Assembly: GCF_010015445.1 (NCBI RefSeq)
Contig: NC_053120.1
Location: 18,440,308-18,504,307, forward strand
DNA: 64,000 nucleotides
Direction of reading: 5' to 3'
Origin: Perca fluviatilis
Taxonomy: Eukaryota > Chordata > Actinopteri > Perciformes > Percidae
The notes below the pieces were generated by a model. The model was not told the DNA's origin, ran no database searches, and worked only from the letters and a program-made list of their open reading frames with translations. Below are positions 35,467 through 48,610 of the stretch, one piece after another (the first letter of the stretch is position 1; each line of letters opens with the position of its first letter). A program made the position numbers and the translations under genes.

Positions 35467-37622
35467 ATGCTTACAAGATCGTGACTATCTATCTGTGGTA
35501 CAATATTGAACCATACGTGACCTTTTATTTCAAAATCAAAGTGGGTCAGAGTGGTTAACAATGTTCTAACACATAAATAAATGAGATTAGGTTGCCGTTA
35601 TTGCTTATTGAATAATGAGCTACACAAGTGTAATGCATTCCTGAGCAGACATTATTGATTTACTGTTAGTCTCAAATCCATCCATAATTCATATTTAAGC
35701 TGCAGGATCTTCCTTGATAGCTGAGAAAATCCCTTTAAGGCACGAGCAGGGAGGCGTCGGGAGACTCGTGAAGCTGTTAAGTGAAAACTGAAGTGACAGG
35801 AAATGAAAAGGGGAGCGAAGTAGCCAATCACCTAACATTCCTACCGAACGTGTACCAAGAGGTCGCAGGGTCAAAGGTGAGGGGTTTCTGGATGGCCAGC
35901 ACAGCTGTGTGCCATGAGGAGCGCACAAAGCCGCCCCAGCGTGACCCCCAAAGTCACCACTTCCACTGGGAGTTACCCATAACACATCTGGGCCTGATTC
36001 CCCCTAGCAGGCAGGTATAATGGCAGAACAGAGGGCCTCCTTCTCTCTTGTTTGTTTGTCATTTATTAACCTCATCCCAACCTTGCCGTGCCCTTCTCAT
36101 TAGAGCTGTGATTGACAACTCAAAAAGCCAAATAACTACACTGCTAAAGCCTTGTTTTTAGAATGAAGAAAGGGGATTTAAAGAAGCATAATAATGATGG
36201 GATTTTACATATAATGAATTATACAAATCTATATTGGGAGCCTGGGTATTGTTGATCTGACTGTTTAAGTAAAATATAATTAACCTACAGTTTTGCCTGT
36301 AAGTGCTCCCTACAAAGTAAAGTCATCTGTCTGTTTGGTTTTACATTGTCCCTTCCGATGTATTATATATGACATCTTGCTGGTAATGTACCACAATGTT
36401 GGGCTGTGTTACTTATTATTACGTTGTGACAAATGTGCACCAACACCACAGAGACAGAATCAGTATTGTATTTCTGATTGATTCTTAAGTTGTGCTCTTA
36501 ATGTGAAAGCGTTAACAATTTGATAAACCAATCAAAGCCTGTTCTGCGAGATATGACAAAAAAGACTGATAACGTCTGACAAGAGATCAAATGCATGATG
36601 AATTGCAAGGCTCTCATTTTTCAGATGAGATGCCCTCCAGCCTAACGACTTTTGACCTTGGGTCACCTCTCAGATTTTGTGTTGTGTGCATTTGAGACAA
36701 AGGTTGAAGTGTTTCGCTGTGCTGTGTGTGCCTGTTTGTTTTCTTTCATGTGTCCAAATCTGTGTGTCTGCATGCCTGCATGTGTAACAGATTTGAAGAA
36801 GTTGGTTTAATCTACCCCCCACCATCACTCCCCCTCCTTCCTCATTAAATACACATTCCTCATTTGGCTTGATGGTAGAGTGCCTGTCCAACTTCTGTCC
36901 GGGACAAGGCTTAGGATTTGAGAAAGGTAATGGGATACGCACTGAAAAGATGCAATAGTCCATCTGCCAGCACAAGTCAAACCAGTATTGGTGGATTGGC
37001 TGCCAGCCTATCAACATTTCAGTTGATTTGCATTCATATTCACAAATAAGCATGTTTGAATATGTATGCAAATTTACTGTCTTTAGGTGCATAAACATAT
37101 GCACATATTTACACAGGGGTTTGTTTCACAATATTTATGTTTTTAGTACGTGCGCATGTGCCGGTGTGTAATGTGTGTGTATCTCTAACGTCCACCTCCT
37201 CAAACCCCGTCCTCTCTCTGGCTGTGAATGCAGAGCAAGCCAATTTAGCAATAGTCACATATCTGCCTCTTCTCAGTGGCATTACCATAATATATTTTAT
37301 TTATCAAATGGTCTGCCGTACATGTTCTCTCCCACCACCTGTTAGCGATGCACTCTCCATGCCACTGAATGCAAACGAGACCTTGGCCCCGCACGTAATT
37401 GAGCAACGCGATGCATCTTCAAAGTACGCGCAGCAGATGTCTCTCATCTCCCGAGACCCTATCTGAGAGGAATGGATAAATAAGACATAGGTGTAGAAAT
37501 ACAGATGGAGGTGGTGGTGGTGAGGAGAGGAAGAAGGGGATGAGGAAGGAAGGGATGATGCTGATCCTTTCCTGTCAGGCTCGGATAAGAAAGGGCAAGA
37601 GGAAACGATGTGACTCCAGGGC

Positions 37623-37644
37623 AGTGTGTGAGTGTGTATGTGTG

Positions 37645-37675
<31 letters not shown>
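37623..37675. repeat. (GT)n microsatellite, imperfect
   Basis: GT-rich run with interruptions in the first half and about 13 pure units at the end. Confidence 0.9.
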
Positions 37676-39293
37676 ATAAGAGTGAGATAGTGTGAGAAAT
37701 AGAAAGATCATGATCGAGTGGTTGTAAGTATATCCAACACATCCCAAATTACACTGGAATCAACTACCTACATATATATATAGGAATTTGTTTTAAAATT
37801 AGCACCTTCAGTTTTACTCAAAACCACATTTTTCAGAACATTCTTAATGTCAAAACTATTAAGTTTGTCAGTGTAAAATCCTGGTTGATAAAAAAATAAA
37901 GAAATCTTACCAAAAGAAATTTCAGCAGTTTTCTCATGCTGTTTTAGAAGATTTTGAGCACTTGAAAACATGAGGGGTGGCTCCAGGCTAAGAATACTTC
38001 AAAAGTCAATCTATGGTACATCAGCAAGTAGAGTCTTAGGGTTGGTTATATTCAAAGAAGAAGTAGCTCATATGACATGTTGTCTGACCACGTTAGAGGG
38101 CAAAAGTTTTTATACCTGATCCAAATGGCAACACTCAAAGACAGAGTGAAAAGCCGGCTGCCATAGAGAGAAATTATATTGTTTAAATATGGTGATGAAG
38201 GTGAACATTTTACACAGTCTCTACTGGGAGGCATTCATAGTGTAACACTCGATTGTTCACTTGAAAAGTGACAGAAATAGTTGTGTATAGAATGAAGAAA
38301 GAGAGCTAGCGAGAGAAGTTCAAACCCTACTCATTTTCTCATCTCTTCACAGCTCGCCAATCATGGGAAGTGGGTATGAATGTCTGATGGTCAGTTTCAG
38401 AAAGTTAAAGGGACACAGCTCCCATAATTTCAAATGTCAGAAAGGTAAGGAGTGTCCGAAACTATTCAATATCTGACAAGCGATGAAGCATACTGGGATC
38501 TTAACTGGATGATGCTTCTCTTATAGTCCGAATCCAGTGGAGTTTGGTCTGCTCTCAGGTGAAGTTTGCATGCGATGGATACAAAGAGATTGCACAGTTT
38601 TGAAGAAAATCTACTGACACAATTTCTCTAGAGTTCAAATCATTGATCACACTCGCAATATTGCCTTTCATCACTCTCAAAAATCTATCTGTTCTTGTGA
38701 ATCTAACTCTGCCCTTTCTCAGATCTGATGACTATTTTATAAACTTTCTATAAAATACTAAAAGAGCATTAGAGCACCAACTTTAATAGAATCACTGCAT
38801 GATTTACAGGTATAGCCAGGGTCAGGTCGATTTATTTACCTTACTTTCAGAATTCTCTAACCATCATGAATAGTGTTATGTACATCCACTCTTGTCACCT
38901 TATTTTTAGTATCCTAAAATATTCCATTTTAATAAATTAAATACACCAATCCATTGTTGTCCATAAAACATTGCTCTTTTGAAAGTTTATAAACCCATTA
39001 ATTCAAAAGTAAGACATCTGCTTCTAGGTTTTGCCCAATTCTACTTGTTTGCTTCGGAAAATGTGATACTTTAAACATTTGTATTTGATAAAAACTAAAT
39101 AAACAATATGTACTTTCTGTCTGCTTTTGGTAGTCTCGGTTTTTACTTTGTTTGATCTAACTTGTGGATCTTAATTCTTTTCATGAAATAAATGTCATCT
39201 TCCTCCTCTAGGTTTCTCTCTGTTGCTTTGAAGATATATTAAGGGCATGTTTTTTTCCAAGTGTTGCGTCTCGACAACATTTTGGAAGCTTGC

Positions 39294-39330
39294 TGTGTGT
39301 GTGTGTGTGTGCGTGTGTGTGTGTGTGTGC
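39294..39330. repeat. (GT)n microsatellite
   Basis: About eighteen GT units with a single GC interruption. Confidence 0.92.
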
Positions 39331-39600
39331 GGGAGTAAATTAGCAATTATAAGACTGCTTCACGTCTTCTGAGCATGGATGGAGTCAGCAAAATTCTACC
39401 GCCTTCCGCCATCTCATTAACGTCCAGCATGGGAACAAACACAGAGTCTGGGAGTCTCCGTGGTTACGCTGGGTGAGAATCTAATCAATGACATGCTCTC
39501 TCTCCGGATGGTGACAAGGTATTAATGAGCTTCCAACGCCAAGGAGAGCTAATTATCAGCTTTCTGAGGAAGAGAATGGAAAAACAAATGAAGAAAGCAT
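39331..39600. other. Possible conserved non-coding element
   Basis: Directly after the GT repeat comes a repeat-free, GC-balanced stretch with several homeodomain-type cores (gtaaattagcaattat, gtattaatgagc, gctaattatcagc) and a ccgccttccgccatctcat block. No coding frame spans it. Labelled on composition and motif density only. Confidence 0.25.
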
Positions 39601-39772
39601 TGGGGGAGTTGGTGGTCTTTCTGCAAAGATATGCAAAGATCAAAAATATGTCATTGCTGCCAGATCAATATTTTCACAAGCAGAAGTAGCATAGTAGAAG
39701 GAGCACAGCGCAGGAGCCAAACCGACATCAATTAACTGTCAGCAAACGTGCAGACAATCATTAAAAGTACGT

Positions 39773-40051
39773 GAGTAACGGTATGATAACCTTCAGCAAA
39801 AATATCACGGTATTGCGGTATCGCAATTACAGCTTTAAAATATATTATTTTTTAAATGTCTGCATAAAAAAAAAACATTGAACACAATGTATTTCATTTT
39901 AAACACATTGCACACTGGCAGGGAGAGGGATTTCTAAAGTGCACTTTCTGTCCTTGAAGACAACAGCTCATACCTTAGGAACGGTATGACGGAAAACTTT
40001 AGTGGTTTTGAAACCTGGTATACCTTGAAACTGGTAACCGGCCCATGCCTA
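39773..40051. mobile_element. hAT-type MITE, left end missing
   Basis: The right end on the opposite strand reads taggcatgggccggttacca, the terminus of a fish hAT family. Interior words (atcacggtattgcggtatcg, tgtccttgaagacaacagct) fit the same family. The expected matching left terminus is absent: the element starts abruptly at gagtaacggtatgataacct near 39773. No target duplication can be assigned. Confidence 0.75.
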
Positions 40052-43000
40052 CACTCAAACACATTGAGACTCAAGAAGCCTCATAAATGCACACTTTTCC
40101 ATTTTAAACGTATTGAGAGAGGTTGACAAGTCTTCTGTCAACACCCTACCCATTCCACCTACACAACCCTGCCTCTTAGTGCATGTTGATAACAAAAAAA
40201 GTAGGACATGCACCCAACTTTTTGTATCATATAAATTGTCTTTATTCTAGCTTTGAATACAGTAGATGAGTAGAAATCAGTCCACTGACGACTTTAAAAT
40301 GTATTACAGTGGGAAGTTCACGCTTGCCAAAGGGATTTCTTTTATTAGGTACAAATGATTATATTTTAAGTTTTGATGCTTCCATCATTAACAAAAAAAA
40401 AGCTTCTTGATGTGCTCCTCTCCAATAACTCTAGTTCTGTGTAACTCACCGATAGATGATGAATGCTCCACATAAATAAACTGAGAAAACATACAGTATG
40501 GACTATCTGTAGGATAAAAACTTATTAAGAAATGTATATTTTAATACATTTAACAGGTTTTCTTGCTGGGGTTGTGCTTATTCTGATAGATCAATCTGTT
40601 TCAATGGTGTTGTATAAAGGAATACAGAAGAAGTAAAAAAAAAAAAAATCTTTTTTAAGAGCAATTAAAAAAAGGTAGCTAGACTTTCTAACCCACAAGC
40701 CTTTCTCCATTCCCTTTGGTCCGAAGAACAGAGCAGAGCGGCGCACAGATACATTTTCAAAAGGCACACAACTGGGCCGGTGGAAATTGCTTTCAGTACT
40801 GAAATTGAAAGGAGTGGCTCAGCTTTGAACGCTGAGTTTGGGTTAAAAAGATTTAAATATAAACACGAGGCAAAGTTCGGAACTGCTCTGCGAGAGGATT
40901 AAAGCAATCATTAGCCTGCAGTTTTTCCCCCCCCCTAAGCTCTCAGTTAGGTTAGCTATCACACTCTGCTAATAAAATAGCCAATTACACAGCAGTAAGA
41001 AGGGTGTGGGATTACTGGTCATTAGTAAGCACTGCAAGCGTTTACTGATGCTGAGACAATAGACAAGCTAAGCCCCACCCTAAAGCATGTCACTATAAAC
41101 AATGGCATGTGATAATGACTTAACTGACTGATAGTAGGCCAACCTAAGGCCTTTGTGGCTTTTGACAGCATCCCTTCTCTTCATTTAATATAAAACCACA
41201 AGGGTCAATTAGAGCGAGAGAGAATGCACTTGAGGCTGGTAATGGTAATTCCTGGCCACATGATAGCACGCCAACGTGGATGCAGCTGCAGCGCCCACGC
41301 TTGTGGGTGTAGGAGGAAAAATCTAGACACAGAGCGATGCTCTAGATGTGCCTGGAAATGTCCAACGTACCACAGTGATAATACCAAAGGCACCATCGGT
41401 CTTTGTCTTTTTATTCTTCAGCACTTGTGTCTTTAAACTATCTAATTTAGAGCCACAGAACTGGTTCCATCTGTACGCTAGCAAAGTAGGGAGTTTTTTG
41501 GAAATCCTGTGATAAAACAGCAGAAAGCTTGGCAGCTCCACTACTTGTTTGGCAATTCCAACTTAAAGCTGGTTATTTATGGAATACATTGTCAGTGGTT
41601 GTGCTTAGCCTGAGACACTGAGTCAGAAACAATGTCAGAAGTTACATCAGAGATGGTTTGTGCAAGGGGAGGATGTTTTCCAATCCATCGCAGATAATAA
41701 GAGGATTCTTCAAATCATAACAAGCATGGGGAGGGAGCTTGAGAAAGTGACAGAAAAGAAACAAACCAGTGAATGTTTGATGAGAGATGAATTAAAGTGT
41801 CAAAGTGAACTCTCGATGCCCTCTAGGTTCCCTTTTTTACTCTTTTTAGAGACGTTGTCTATTTAGTTTTGCTCTTTGAAGTGTATCTTTTTAAACTTTA
41901 AATCCAGGCCAAGTTTACTGTATAAGAATGTGTGCCGTTTCCGACAATGCTCTGCTTCAAATAGACACATTCACACCTGGAGGCTGGACCAACAAAAGGT
42001 ACATCAAGATCTCATTTAAAATATTCAGATATTTTCAAAACAGGGAGACAATTATGTATTCATAATGTAAAAATCAACTTATCCAAAGTTATTTACAAAA
42101 CACTTTGTCATTATAATTCCCCCTTCCACGAGCATCCCACAAGTTAAAAGGAAAAGTGCCTGCACAGTATTTATCAATTTACAAGTCAAATGACTGAGAG
42201 TGAAACACTTAATTAGACTTGTAGATGCAGTAGCATGATAGCACCTCATTTCTCTTTGTAGAACAAACACAAGCCATTTAGTAAGAGCTTTTATCCAAGG
42301 GACCTTACAAGAAACATGAGTGCATACATTCTCCTGAAACTTTAGCGTTTCACTGGCTCACCTTACATAAACTACATCCCCATTGTTTTATGGGTGCACT
42401 TACCTGCATGTAAACAGGCCAACATGCATTTACTGTCCCTTTTACAGAGCCTTATACCCAGGAAAGGGGTCTTTTCTGAAGGCAAGGGGCAGTTTCTGAA
42501 GGAAAAGATGCTGAATGGTTGCTGTGTCTCCATTTCCCCCCATGGAGCCAACCTACTGCACTCTCGGGTGGGGTCATGTTCTTAGCAGACACTACAAGAT
42601 GTTACTTAATACTGCAAGGCCACACACCATCACTGACTCTCAGAAAAGAGAGGATAAAGCCAGGACACCACAGCACACATAAGCAAAGGCCAAAACATGA
42701 AGATGTTAATTCTTGGTGAAGGTAACATTTCAAGCAGGGCTATTCATGGCACTTCTCCTTTATCAGGTTCAGAATGAAAATGAGATGACATAAAAAAAAA
42801 AGGTCATGAGCCTGATATAAACTCCATCCCTCGTTAAAGCCATCGCAGAACTGAACCAGGGGGTTATTTTATCTAAATCACATTATCTAATATTTTGCAC
42901 ATATGAACTAAAGATGATGAGCCTCTCTAATTATTATTAAGCCACATCATATTTGCCCTCTTTGTCCACACACATACTGGTATGGCCATGCACACACACT

Positions 43001-43814
43001 CATGCACACATGCAAAGATGAAAGCACACATAGATCTTGGTTTCTGACATTTAGTGAAAGCATTTGGACGAAGTAAAGCAGCCGTGTCAGAGGTGATGAG
43101 TATGTTATGGTTCCCTGTGGACTAAAGGCCCCACGTGTCCATGTCACAGCAGACAAATAGTCCAAAAGGGGACCACTTTCCTTTCTGCTTGACATTTGCT
43201 ATAAGATGGTGTGTGATTTGGATATTGTTGCTTTTAGATCTTGGTTTATAGCTTTCCACAAGCAACTCTCCCCAGTTCTTCTTTTATCACACTTTATTTA
43301 ACCATGATGTCAGTCTGGCATTGGTTATATACAAAACAGAAGGATTCACTCAAGCTAAAATGATGCAAAGAAAATATGTTGTGCTTCATACAGTAAACAT
43401 GTCAGCTCTCTGGCATGGCACAAATATCATTTCAAATATCAATATCATCATTTACTCACTTATTTTACAGTATAAAGTTAAAGGTTTTACGTTTTGTGTC
43501 CGTCACTTTCAAATTGTAAGAAATACACCTTTAACACAGCAGACACATCTCACTGGATGATTGTTCTTGGATTAGTAGTAATGCTGTACACACAATAATC
43601 CACCCAGAATTGTCCTAAAAAAAACAACAATCATTTAAATACAACTCAAACTCAACTCAAATAAAGAGTAGATGTTCTTGAAATGTCCCCAATTTGCCTT
43701 ATTTACCATGTTGGGCTGAAGGAATACAGTAAAGCACATAATTCACCGTAACAGTGTATATGTAACATATTCCTCATGTGAAAAGTCAGCACTCTACATC
43801 CTCAATACATTTTG
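40052..43814. other. Unique sequence, 3.8 kb
   Basis: Single-copy DNA, with poly-A (40637-40648) and poly-C (40928-40936) runs. The 40670-40930 stretch is GC-balanced and repeat-free. A degenerate dispersed-repeat motif sits at 42272-42335. Short frames (63-82 codons) show no domains. Confidence 0.4.
42272..42335. repeat. Degenerate copy of a teleost dispersed motif
   Basis: gccatttagtaagagctttt followed by atccaagggaccttacaaga resembles the widespread fish motif catttagcagacgcttttat with its ccaaagcgacttaca extension. A second partial match, ttatccaaagttatttacaa, lies at about 42079. The identification is from memory of the motif and the copy is diverged. Confidence 0.45.
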
Positions 43815-43818
43815 TTAA

Positions 43819-44364
43819 AGGTCTAATGTGTAGGAATTTCTCCCATCTAGCATTGAGATCACATATCACAATCAACTATCTCGCACCACGCAGTTCAAAG
43901 TACATATTACAGCTACGGTAGCCTTCACACTTCAAAAAGCCGGTCTCTTGCACTTTTCAACATCTTTTTTCTTTTTCTGGGCGAAGAAGACGACTCCTGT
44001 TCCTGAAATTTGGATTTTGAATACGTGTGGTCCTCCATGTTTCCTTCTTCAAACTTGCCGGGGCCGGGAAGCTACGATACCCATTAGCAGCATTAGCAGC
44101 ACCTGTGAGTTTATCATGTGACAGTGAAAACGCAAAAGGCGGAGCAGTATGTCCTGTATGTCCCTTACCGGCTAACATATTTCAAGATGGCGCATGAATA
44201 TGGAGCGTCTACCCCAGTTCATGCGAATGCAAATGTAAAATTTCAAGCCAAAAGAAATACTTGGAATTGATGGTGGTGGTCAATATTCATGAAAAAGGAC
44301 AAGTTTGTGAACAGGCAACACAGATCTTGATAATGAACAACTAAACACGTTACACATTGAACCT
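43819..44364. mobile_element. piggyBac-like (TTAA) MITE, 546 bp
   Basis: The left end reads aggtctaatgtgtagg and the right end on the opposite strand aggttcaatgtgtaac, 13 of 16 matching. TTAA abuts both sides (43815-43818 and 44365-44368). The interior includes a YY1-type word caagatggcgc (44183-44193) and no coding region. This is a common percomorph family. Confidence 0.85.
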
Positions 44365-44368
44365 TTAA

Positions 44369-47300
44369 GGTGCTCCGCAGAAAGGCAACTGACCATAGAT
44401 GGCTAGACTAAGCAGATGTGTTGTGCAGCTGCCCGGTGTGAACATACAGTAAGTGTGTGTATGCATGGGAAATAGTCTGATTCTGAGAAGATGCATGCAA
44501 TTCCTGTAAAAATAGAATCAAAAAATGTTTTTAAAGTCTATACCAGATGGTAAATGTGCCGTTATATTTTGTCTGCCATACAAATTGAGAAGCAAAAATA
44601 AACAACAGTAGTGTTTTGGTTTCTTTGGTATCAAGCTAGACCACTCAACACAATATGTTAATGCTGCTATTCTTTGAGCATCTAGAGTCTGTTTACCAAG
44701 AAAGAATTTATGATTAGTCCAACATCTGGGCATTACAGTTTCATTTCAGCAAGGATGTATCAAATATTGAAAAGCCCACATTGTCTATGCTTAAAAACCA
44801 AAATAAGGATACATAATTTATAACACAATCATTCTAACCATACCTCTCCTGTATTGTACTTTTGTCTACATAATGTGGGTGGTTTGCAGGTACCATGCTC
44901 TGTTTAATTGTATCTTGCATGGCCTCATTCTGGACCGGTAGCTATTCCTCTGAAGTGTAATAAGATTCACTAGTTGTTGTTGTTTTTTTAAAGCACACTC
45001 AAGTTTATAAAATATAAACACTCTAGTAAGGAAAAGTTAAGCTGCGTTAAATAAAACCACTTAAGTTGTATTTAGTGAATGAAAAGTGGCATGAAAATAC
45101 TTGAAATAGGCAAAGTATTGAAATAACATATTTATATCAATTAAGAAGCATTTTATTGCACCATATTACGAACAGCTTAACTAAAACTGTGCTTTTGACA
45201 TAGCACATAAGAAATTCCAGAATTTATTTAAGTGTACTGTTATATAGGTGGAAATATATGTGAAGATATCGTAAAATTAAACTTTCAGTATGTAAAATAT
45301 ATATGTTTCACTTGGCAGTCTTCTAACTTCTCACTCAGTATTAACGTATGATACAGTATTATCTCTCCTGTCATGTTTCCCCTCAATGGACTCACCATTC
45401 TTTTCCTGTGAGGTTTAATAAAGTAGTGCTTTAGCCAAAAAGGTAAGCCTATCCTCTTACCTCTTAAATGGAAACCAGACAATATAAATTTGAATGTGAA
45501 AATCTATAAATCCCTTTGGATAGGGCCAATTATGAGGCCTTGTGCCTCTGGCCTGCAGGCCAGGGTCCATTCTGGAGAAAGCTTTACCCGGGCACTAATG
45601 TTAGTGCCCCCTCATTCCCTTCTTTGGCCCCGCTGAACCTATACCCACAGTGAATTATAAAGCCAGCTCTGGATGAATTGAATAAGCAGGGCCCTCCGGT
45701 TTTCCTCTTAAAAAGCCTAAAATACCTCAAACACTAAGGTTCAAAGACTTGAAATATGATCATTTGGCAACAAGCGCGTTCACAAACTGAGGGTGGGTAG
45801 AGGGGTTGTATTGAAAAATCTATATTTCCTGCATGTTTCCACATCTGCAGTCTACTCATTATATTAACATTTGTTTTTTTTACACTGTATGCGCAATTCG
45901 TTAATCAGTCTCTCATTGGAAACAGCTAACAGAGACCGTGTCGTTGCTATCTAAAGGTCCTTAAGTGCTCATTTATAATCAGTAATTGTTAAATTGTACT
46001 AATGCCCAATACGCTCAGGTTTCAGCACTGACCCATGCATTCTGTTCTCCCTTTTACCTGTGGAAAGAAAACATTTCCATCCTTCAGGTAAGCAGTTTTC
46101 TAAATGTGATGACTTTGGCCAATAAAGACAGGGCCAACAATCATACAGATCTCCTCCGCCCCATAATGCCTTGCTACAAACACAGAGAATCCCAATTGGT
46201 AGTCTCATTATAAGTATTTACACTGCGACCCACATAGCAACCCATTTTGTTTAATGTCTTTCTGCCCCTCCCTCCTTTCTTGTCTGATGAGACCAATGAA
46301 TTACCTGTCAGCAACTGCTCCTGTTTAGGTTGCTCTGAGAAGGAAGCTAGTTATTGGCCTGACATTTGTATGTACGTTTCTACTGGGTCAAAAGTCAGGG
46401 TCAGCACCTCTCATTGCATTTTTGTTTAACAACCATAGTCACATAAATGCATGGGATGGGGAAAGCCGATAGGGGCATTTGACATGACAGAGTAACGAAT
46501 AAAAGTCTGAATGTGACCTCTGGAACATGGGGTCATAAACACTTTATGCTTTCTGTGCATGTAAGAGAGAGCTGGGGAAATGAGTGGTGGTAATAGTGAA
46601 GCATATGCCTTCCACATGAAAGATTTTATTTTGTGCTCTTGGGAATAAGCTCGGTCAAGGCCACCTCAAGTCTGACTCAAGTCGTTGATGAAATGTGTGC
46701 TTCTTGAGTGCTTGACTGCCAAGCAGAATCAGGAGGTCTTTGCTAAGTTATCCATTTGTAGCTTTCAACAACATACAATCTTAACCTACTCTGTGTGACC
46801 CAGTGCTCAGACTTGAAGTAGAGTATTTTTTGTTTAACCGACATGGTATGCTTATAGCATCTCAGTTATGAAAAGGTAAAAATTAAAATAACAGCATTTG
46901 TTCAAGTTGATGAATTTGCTGTGCAGTTGGGTCTTTAAAACACAGATCTCGGATTTTCCCGAAAAAGCAAAGTTGAGAAATGAGTCCAACCCATACGTAA
47001 TGAGAAAATTACTCATGCATATACTGTAGGTATGAGACACAGCCTCTGTAGCCTTGTACTGTAAGCACTGTCCATGTATAACTGTATAAACGTGAGCTTA
47101 GATAACACTAAGCTCAGCACTGGAAAAGCAAGATAAGAGCAGCTATAGTCACAGCAAAAAAAAAAAAGAATGCGATTAACAAAATGTTGAGGTCAAAACT
47201 TAAAGCAGAAACTAATCAGAATGCTGCTCTGAAACTCCTGGCATTGCCAACCAAAAAGGAAACTGAAGTAATTAGTTATAAAATCAAAAAGATGCCCATA

Positions 47301-48341
47301 CAATAAATAACTTCGGTGCAAAGGCTCAAAGATGACCAGAGGATTTTTCCATGCCAGTGTTTCTTGGCAATTTGCAAAGAAATCCCGAAAATTAATCCAC
47401 CAAGGAAAGAACAAAGCATGAACTAAGGTTGCTCTCCCATGCATTAAATTGCTAACCTCAACCTCAAAAGAAAGTTGGCTTCCGCTTTTTTGAAATAAAT
47501 GCTCCACATAACCAAAAGTAATGGAAGTCACATTTCACTTAATTAGGTATTGTTTTAGATATTGTTTTGCACACAGATGATGGATGTTGAATGGATGTTT
47601 TTTTAAAGATACTGTACAGTCTGCAGTATTGTATGTCATGCACATTTCCTTTGCATCAATGTGAAAGCATTGACAAAATAATTTAAATGCATTTTGATTG
47701 ATACCTGAAGTTATTATGATTCAGATTCAGGCTGCTGTGTAAAGTCAGTTGTGTCTTACAGTTTTTACAAATAGAAGATTAATGTTTGGTCCTTGAGACA
47801 TTTTTTTTATTAATTACTTTAAGTTTGTGGGATAAAGTAAAGTCTTTTTCTGCCGTTAAAAAGAGAACAATAATTAATTTGATGCCAGTGAGAAAAGATA
47901 TCAACATCTTCATCATTACGTCTATATTACTAAGCTGCTTATTAATAAAAGAGTAAAAATGTCCTGGTGACTAAGCAGATCCATAATTTATTAGAACTTT
48001 ATTCCAATAAGTTTCATCTACTTATTAAAGTATCTACAGCAGCATGGATACATGATGAATACATCAGGCCCAACCCACTCATTTGTTTTTAAAATAAAGT
48101 TGACTAGTGTCTGTACATGAATCATTCATATTAAATCTTACTGGGTGCCACAAATGAGGTATAGTGCCTGATGCAAGTTGCCTCCGGAGAAGCAGTTGCT
48201 GCTGGGATAATAATGGAGCTGACTTCCTGGGTAGACAAGGAGCTGGAGGACAATATGATGAGCTGTCTTTATGTTCCTGCAAGCATATGATCAAGGCAGA
48301 ACTTGTAACTGCCAGATGACAGAGAGGTGTTAGTTAACCAA
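44369..48341. other. Unique sequence, 4 kb
   Basis: AT-rich single-copy DNA. The notable part is a compact GC-richer stretch at 45510-45730 with two perfect palindromes. There is a poly-A run at 47156-47169. A 112-codon minus-strand frame (47193-47531) has no domain or splice context. Confidence 0.4.
45510..45730. other. Palindrome-bearing block, possible conserved non-coding element
   Basis: Two perfect palindromes lie 26 bp apart: ctggcctgcaggccag (45548-45563) and gggcactaatgttagtgccc (45590-45609, two-base centre). The block is GC-richer than its surroundings, contains no repeat and includes attgaataagcagggccctc downstream. No transposon ends or target duplications surround it. Its role is unknown; an enhancer or insulator is inference only. 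Confidence 0.3.
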
Positions 48342-48345
48342 GGTG

Positions 48346-48389
<44 letters not shown>

Positions 48390-48391
48390 TG
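48342..48391. repeat. (GT)n to (GCGT)n compound microsatellite
   Basis: Nine GT units change abruptly to eight GTGC units, consistent with a point mutation spreading by slippage. Confidence 0.95.
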
Positions 48392-48543
48392 AGTGGTGCA
48401 TAGTGCTGCTTAAGCTGAAGCAGTCAGCCTCACTCATGCCCTCTCTCATTTTCCCAAAAACATTTTTCATGATGCACATAAGCTCCGGGACAATGTCAGA
48501 GCCTCAGAGCTTAGAGACTCCTTATCCTATTACATGTCAATCT
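48392..48543. other. Spacer between two microsatellites
   Basis: About 150 bp of unique sequence between a GT/GTGC and a CA repeat. The 124-codon frame covering both repeats is an artefact of the simple sequence. Confidence 0.5.
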
Positions 48544-48551
48544 CCCCCCCC

Positions 48552-48609
<58 letters not shown>
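48544..48609. repeat. Poly-C plus (CA)n microsatellite
   Basis: Eleven cytosines followed by about 27 CA units. Together with 48342-48391 it brackets a 150-bp segment with complementary GT/CA repeats that could pair. Confidence 0.95.

Positions 48610-48610
<1 letters not shown>

Larger units (their letters stand above)
33228..39772. other. Unique sequence, 6.5 kb
   Basis: Mostly single-copy AT-rich DNA. It contains a 19-bp tandem duplication (35429-35466), GT runs (37623-37675, 39294-39330) and a GC-balanced block after the second GT run. Minus-strand frames of 144 and 147 codons (36670-37104, 37304-37747) have no domain, and the second reads through a CA repeat. No gene is called. Confidence 0.4.

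Noticed and set aside
36670..37104. 144-codon minus-strand frame
   Set aside because: No recognisable domain or splice sites, and composition is that of unique intergenic DNA. The neighbouring 147-codon frame (37304-37747) runs through a CA repeat.
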